Positions 60,932 to 64,000 of a stretch of 64,000 nucleotides of DNA are shown here, one piece after another. Each line of letters begins with the position of its first letter. Within the stretch, counting starts at the first letter, position 1. The position numbers were made by a program, and so were the translations under genes. Under the pieces are notes generated by a model that had not been told where the DNA came from, did no database searches, and saw nothing but the letters and a program-made list of their open reading frames with translations. The stretch comes from Ridgeia piscesae (lineage: Eukaryota > Annelida > Polychaeta > Sabellida > Siboglinidae): positions 62,001 to 126,000 of the forward strand of contig JAODUO010000952.1 of assembly GCA_025642075.2 (NCBI GenBank), given 5' to 3'.

Positions 60932-61292
60932 AAATTCTAGTAGTAGAATAATATTTAGTGGAATAATAAATCTGACAAGGTTTATAGGCTTGGAATGCCA
61001 AAGAACCCCTGCGTGGGAAAGGTAATTACCAGGGTACGGTTGTTTATAAGGGACTTGTTTATAAGAGGACTAATTTCAAAATTGATTAAGTATACATGTA
61101 CAAACTGAAAGACTTGGAGTAGCTTACTCAATTCATTCAATAAAATAATAATTATGGAAACTGTGGAAGAATCGCCTGCTGTGTCACAGTCACACACTTG
61201 GCACATTAGCACATTTTATTAATTTTACGTAACGATATTACGTTGCAGATGTTAAGACAATCCCGATCTACCACGATTATTCCTACGCCGAA

Positions 61293-61549
61293 TTTTGGCG
61301 CGAAACAGTACCGCGGCGTATGGTGATGGTGCACGTGCATGTCGAGTCGAGTTTCAGCCGCAACCAACCTGATTTCAGACTCACAGTTTCTGCGACGGCT
61401 ACATTACCGCTCTGCGCCCATTTACGCCTCTCGCGTTACCGAAAGTTATGCATTGGCCGGCTACTGTCACCCGTGGTCACCGCCGGCGAACGCGCCCCTT
61501 TTGAAAGGCTAGCCGGGCGGCGCGGGTGGCCAATTGAACACCGGCCAAT
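61293..61549. promoter_or_regulatory. Possible promoter: E2F palindrome and two CCAAT boxes
   Basis: TTTTGGCGCGAAA (61293-61305) fits the E2F consensus on both strands. CCAAT occurs at 61530-61534 and 61545-61549, 15 bp apart, in the GC-richest part of this region. The ORF 61320-61628 (+) over it matches nothing I know. Its transcript direction is unclear. Confidence 0.35.
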
Positions 61550-61629
61550 TATAATGTTTCACGCTGACCGAACAGACTATAGTATTGCACTCTGTTCTGT
61601 CGTAATATTGATGTCAGTTAATAGATAAT

Positions 61630-62395
61630 TACACATGTTGGCTGGCACAACTGCTGGCGTATGGACATCGCGCTATACCTGCAAATCCTTTATAAATGTT
61701 TCATAAAAATAGGTGATTTGAAGCGTCCTGAGGCGGAAGGCCAAGGCACAGCATTAAACCGCCACACAACGTGAGTCGCCCCGAGGACAGCACCGTTATG
61801 TTATTAGGTTGAGAATGCTATTTGTTGCATGAATAATGGCCTCAGTGATTTTTAAATTGCAGGAGCAGCCATTACGGAAACAATAAGCAACATTCACGAA
61901 TGCGAAGCACTGATTGTACAATTATACTTATAACGACATTCGCACGAATTAAGCGCACACACATTACTTTTGACAACAACACATATTATATGTCTGTAAC
62001 AGTGTTCCGCAAAATTTTAGGCGTGGGCCATATGTTGTACAGCTTGTTTCTGCGGCTTAACGCTTTTAATTAGGTACTGTCTACATGCCATATCAAATAA
62101 TGTCAATAAAATACGGCTTTTCTGTTTTGAGACTGACTAACCTTGTTTTCCTGGTGCACCTCTGAACGTGATTTCCAAGTATTTAGGCGCGATAAAAGTT
62201 ACCTTATTATTATTATTAAAATGGAATATTGTTAATTATTCTACGTAGTCTTCTAACAACTAGGCCAATTACTGCACAGAGTGAACAGTGAAATGGCAAG
62301 TTGCAAAATTCCGACAATACTCATTCAAATGCTGTTAAATGTCGCACGTTATCTTCAATGCCTCAATTAAACAATGCCGAAAATCGGCACATCTG
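61630..62395. other. Intergenic, nothing recognised
   Basis: AT-rich with no supported ORF. Confidence 0.35.
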
Positions 62396-62397
62396 TC

Positions 62398-62420
62398 ACA
62401 CACACGCACGCACGCACGCA

Positions 62421-62451
<31 letters not shown>

Positions 62452-62476
62452 GGCACGCACGCACGCACGCACAGCA

Positions 62477-62530
<54 letters not shown>
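62398..62530. repeat. (CACG)n/(CA)n compound microsatellite
   Basis: CACGCACG units followed by about 18 CA dinucleotides, similar to the reverse complement of the tract at 52996-53190. Confidence 0.97.
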
Positions 62531-62533
<3 letters not shown>

Positions 62534-63103
62534 TCATACTCAATGTATATTGAATTACGTAATGACGTAGGCCTGCTGCCTGCTAAATTTACCGTACACA
62601 ACTGATGCCCACCTCGTAGACCGTAAGCGTATTCACACTCAAAATAACTGCAAAACGCAAACAATTGGAAAAAAAACTGATCTACATAGCAGTTCCAGAT
62701 GGGTTTTGTTGGGTGGAAACAAATATTAACAACAAAGGTTTCTGCTGTGGCAGTAAGGCCTACGTCCGTACGCGAAAGAATGCGTTGTAGCGCTTACATT
62801 TTTCCGGCGTTAGAAACGTTTGTTCGTTAGGATGTATATAACCTCTCAGCAAAGTTATTTGTTGCAAATTAACACGATGCAAACAAGTTTTGAGGCATGT
62901 TTTGATAGCAAGCGTAAATCACGTGACTCTAGTGCGCCATAATCCGTGACAGTGATTTATAATAAAAAACGTCATATTTTATTGCATTGAACGACATTTT
63001 AAGAAACTCTTCACAGTAATCATTACAGGAGAGTTAACGAACAGCTCGTGGCATTTATACCGAAAATGCTTTTTTGTTTCGCTGGACATTTATGATTTTA
63101 CAT
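62531..63103. other. Intergenic, nothing recognised
   Basis: No coding signal seen. Confidence 0.35.
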
Positions 63104-63541
63104 TTATTGCGCATGCGCAGAAACGTCAATCGGAACGTTTTTAACGACCGCAAAAATGTAAGCGCGACTTGCGTGTCCGATTTGTTGTGAACTCACAAGG
63201 AAATGCAAGCGCTCCGCACCGGAGAATAACAATTGGCAACCTTTGTTATGGCGCACGTCCCATGACTCCAACATATAATTCCAATCGCGTCGGTCGGAAG
63301 TCGCTTGTCGCATCAAGTCGAGTAGTGTAGGTCGATTGCTCATTTCGTACGACATCGACTGATAAATCACCGAACGCCCTGTATTTCCCCTACTACGCGC
63401 AGCACGGGTTGTCATGGTTTCCACTTCATTAGTTTCATCGTCACGTGAAGCTTTTAAATTGGAGAAGGCGCGTCCAGACCAACCCATATTCGCCCTTTCC
63501 AGTTGCCTTCTCCCTATGAAACCGACCTGTGTGGAAAACAC
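63104..63541 (-). CDS. Unidentified 145-residue ORF, possibly LINE debris
   Basis: The longest ORF in the last 4 kb. It is open from an ATG at 63541 and reads GWSGRAFSNLKASRDD, MTTRAARSRGNTGRSVIYQS, MSNRPTLLDLMRQATSDRRD and WNYMLESW, with mildly CpG-rich codons. The segment RPTLLDLMRQATSDRRDW is reminiscent of the RxRxxxLDxLRxxxxDRxxW end of some LINE reverse transcriptases, so a transposon remnant is one option and a host exon another. Confidence 0.25.
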   Translation of the reverse strand: MFSTQVGFIGRRQLERANMGWSGRAFSNLKASRDDETNEVETMTTRAARSRGNTGRSVIYQSMSYEMSNRPTLLDLMRQATSDRRDWNYMLESWDVRHNKGCQLLFSGAERLHFLVSSQQIGHASRAYIFAVVKNVPIDVSAHAQ

Positions 63542-64000
63542 AGATTGTCTTTGTATGCTGTAGGGAATCGCCTTTGTTTAGGGTGTTTTAGAATCAAAAC
63601 TGTTTGATACGACCTTTTGTAGAAAAATAGAATAGAGTATAGAATTTGCATTTTAATGTTTTCGATTGTTTTACGAATTGTTGTCCTAATTACGTAAACT
63701 GTAACGATGACGCTTTGAAATATTTAGTTTTAGTGTAGCCTTAGACTATATGTTATAATGTTAAATCCATTGATAAGGAATTAGGATAATACAATCTCGC
63801 CTTTGCAACAACCTGTCGTCTTCGTCACTAATGACATGCTAGGCAGTACTTGGTGATCACTCTAGCGTCAGTTCCCCGCTTCTTAATTACTTAAGCCACA
63901 CCATACTGCTCCATTCTTTATGTCATAGTCATCTTCTTTCAAATATTGTAGTGTTTATTATTCTAAGATTACTTCCCTTCATGACACAGAGCATTGTTCA
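63542..64000. other. Right edge, nothing recognised
   Basis: AT-rich sequence with no supported feature. Confidence 0.35.

Overview
The window looks like nuclear DNA of an invertebrate animal, most likely a lophotrochozoan such as a mollusc (inference). It has AT-rich intergenic DNA, spliced genes with GT-AG introns, many (TA)n and (CA)n microsatellites, several long minisatellites, decayed non-LTR retrotransposons and hAT- and MULE-type DNA transposon remnants. Nothing bacterial, and no CRISPR, rRNA or complete tRNA gene, was seen.

Left and centre (about 6.0-47.1 kb, + strand): I can assemble one large split gene from six exons at 6064-6138, 9192-9258, 11155-11226, 22852-22973, 42072-42150 and 42582-47095. 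Every junction keeps the reading frame (4,929 nt, 1,642 codons plus stop). Residues 4-48, split between exons 1 and 2, align without a gap to the N-terminal Scm3 domain of HJURP, the chaperone that deposits the centromeric histone CENP-A. The rest is a long, Ser/Thr/Arg-rich, probably disordered protein with nineteen 16-residue repeats and a short Cys-rich tail. Its introns hold most of the repeats in the window: a 26-bp minisatellite, two hAT-type elements bounded by 8-bp target duplications, five LINE fragments (four in intron 4 and a CR1-like one in intron 1), a MULE fragment, and an 8.6-kb array of about 277 copies of a 31-bp unit that ends 66 bp before exon 5.

Left edge (1-6 kb): two LINE reverse-transcriptase fragments and a possible minus-strand gene start (TATA box near 4375, exons at about 4205-4345 and 3022-3186) lying upstream of, and divergent from, the HJURP-like gene.

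47-54 kb: 3' end of the large gene, dispersed repeats, a decayed mobile-element-type ORF (49.9-51.35 kb) and microsatellites.

54.2-56.2 kb (+ strand): a TATA-box promoter followed by an ORF made of 11-residue repeats of the type DESEQVGxSTV. It is open for 297 residues and then broken by a one-base insertion, while the DNA array runs on for another 0.8 kb.

57.5-60 kb (minus strand): a three-exon ParaHox gene, Gsx (330 residues), with the diagnostic N-terminus, a CxxC motif and a complete homeodomain. Homeodomain-type TAAT sites lie just upstream. The last 4 kb holds a possible E2F/CCAAT promoter, microsatellites and one unidentified minus-strand ORF.

The most notable points are the probable HJURP-family gene in an invertebrate, the combination of coding and intronic satellite arrays inside it, and the 11-mer repeat gene.
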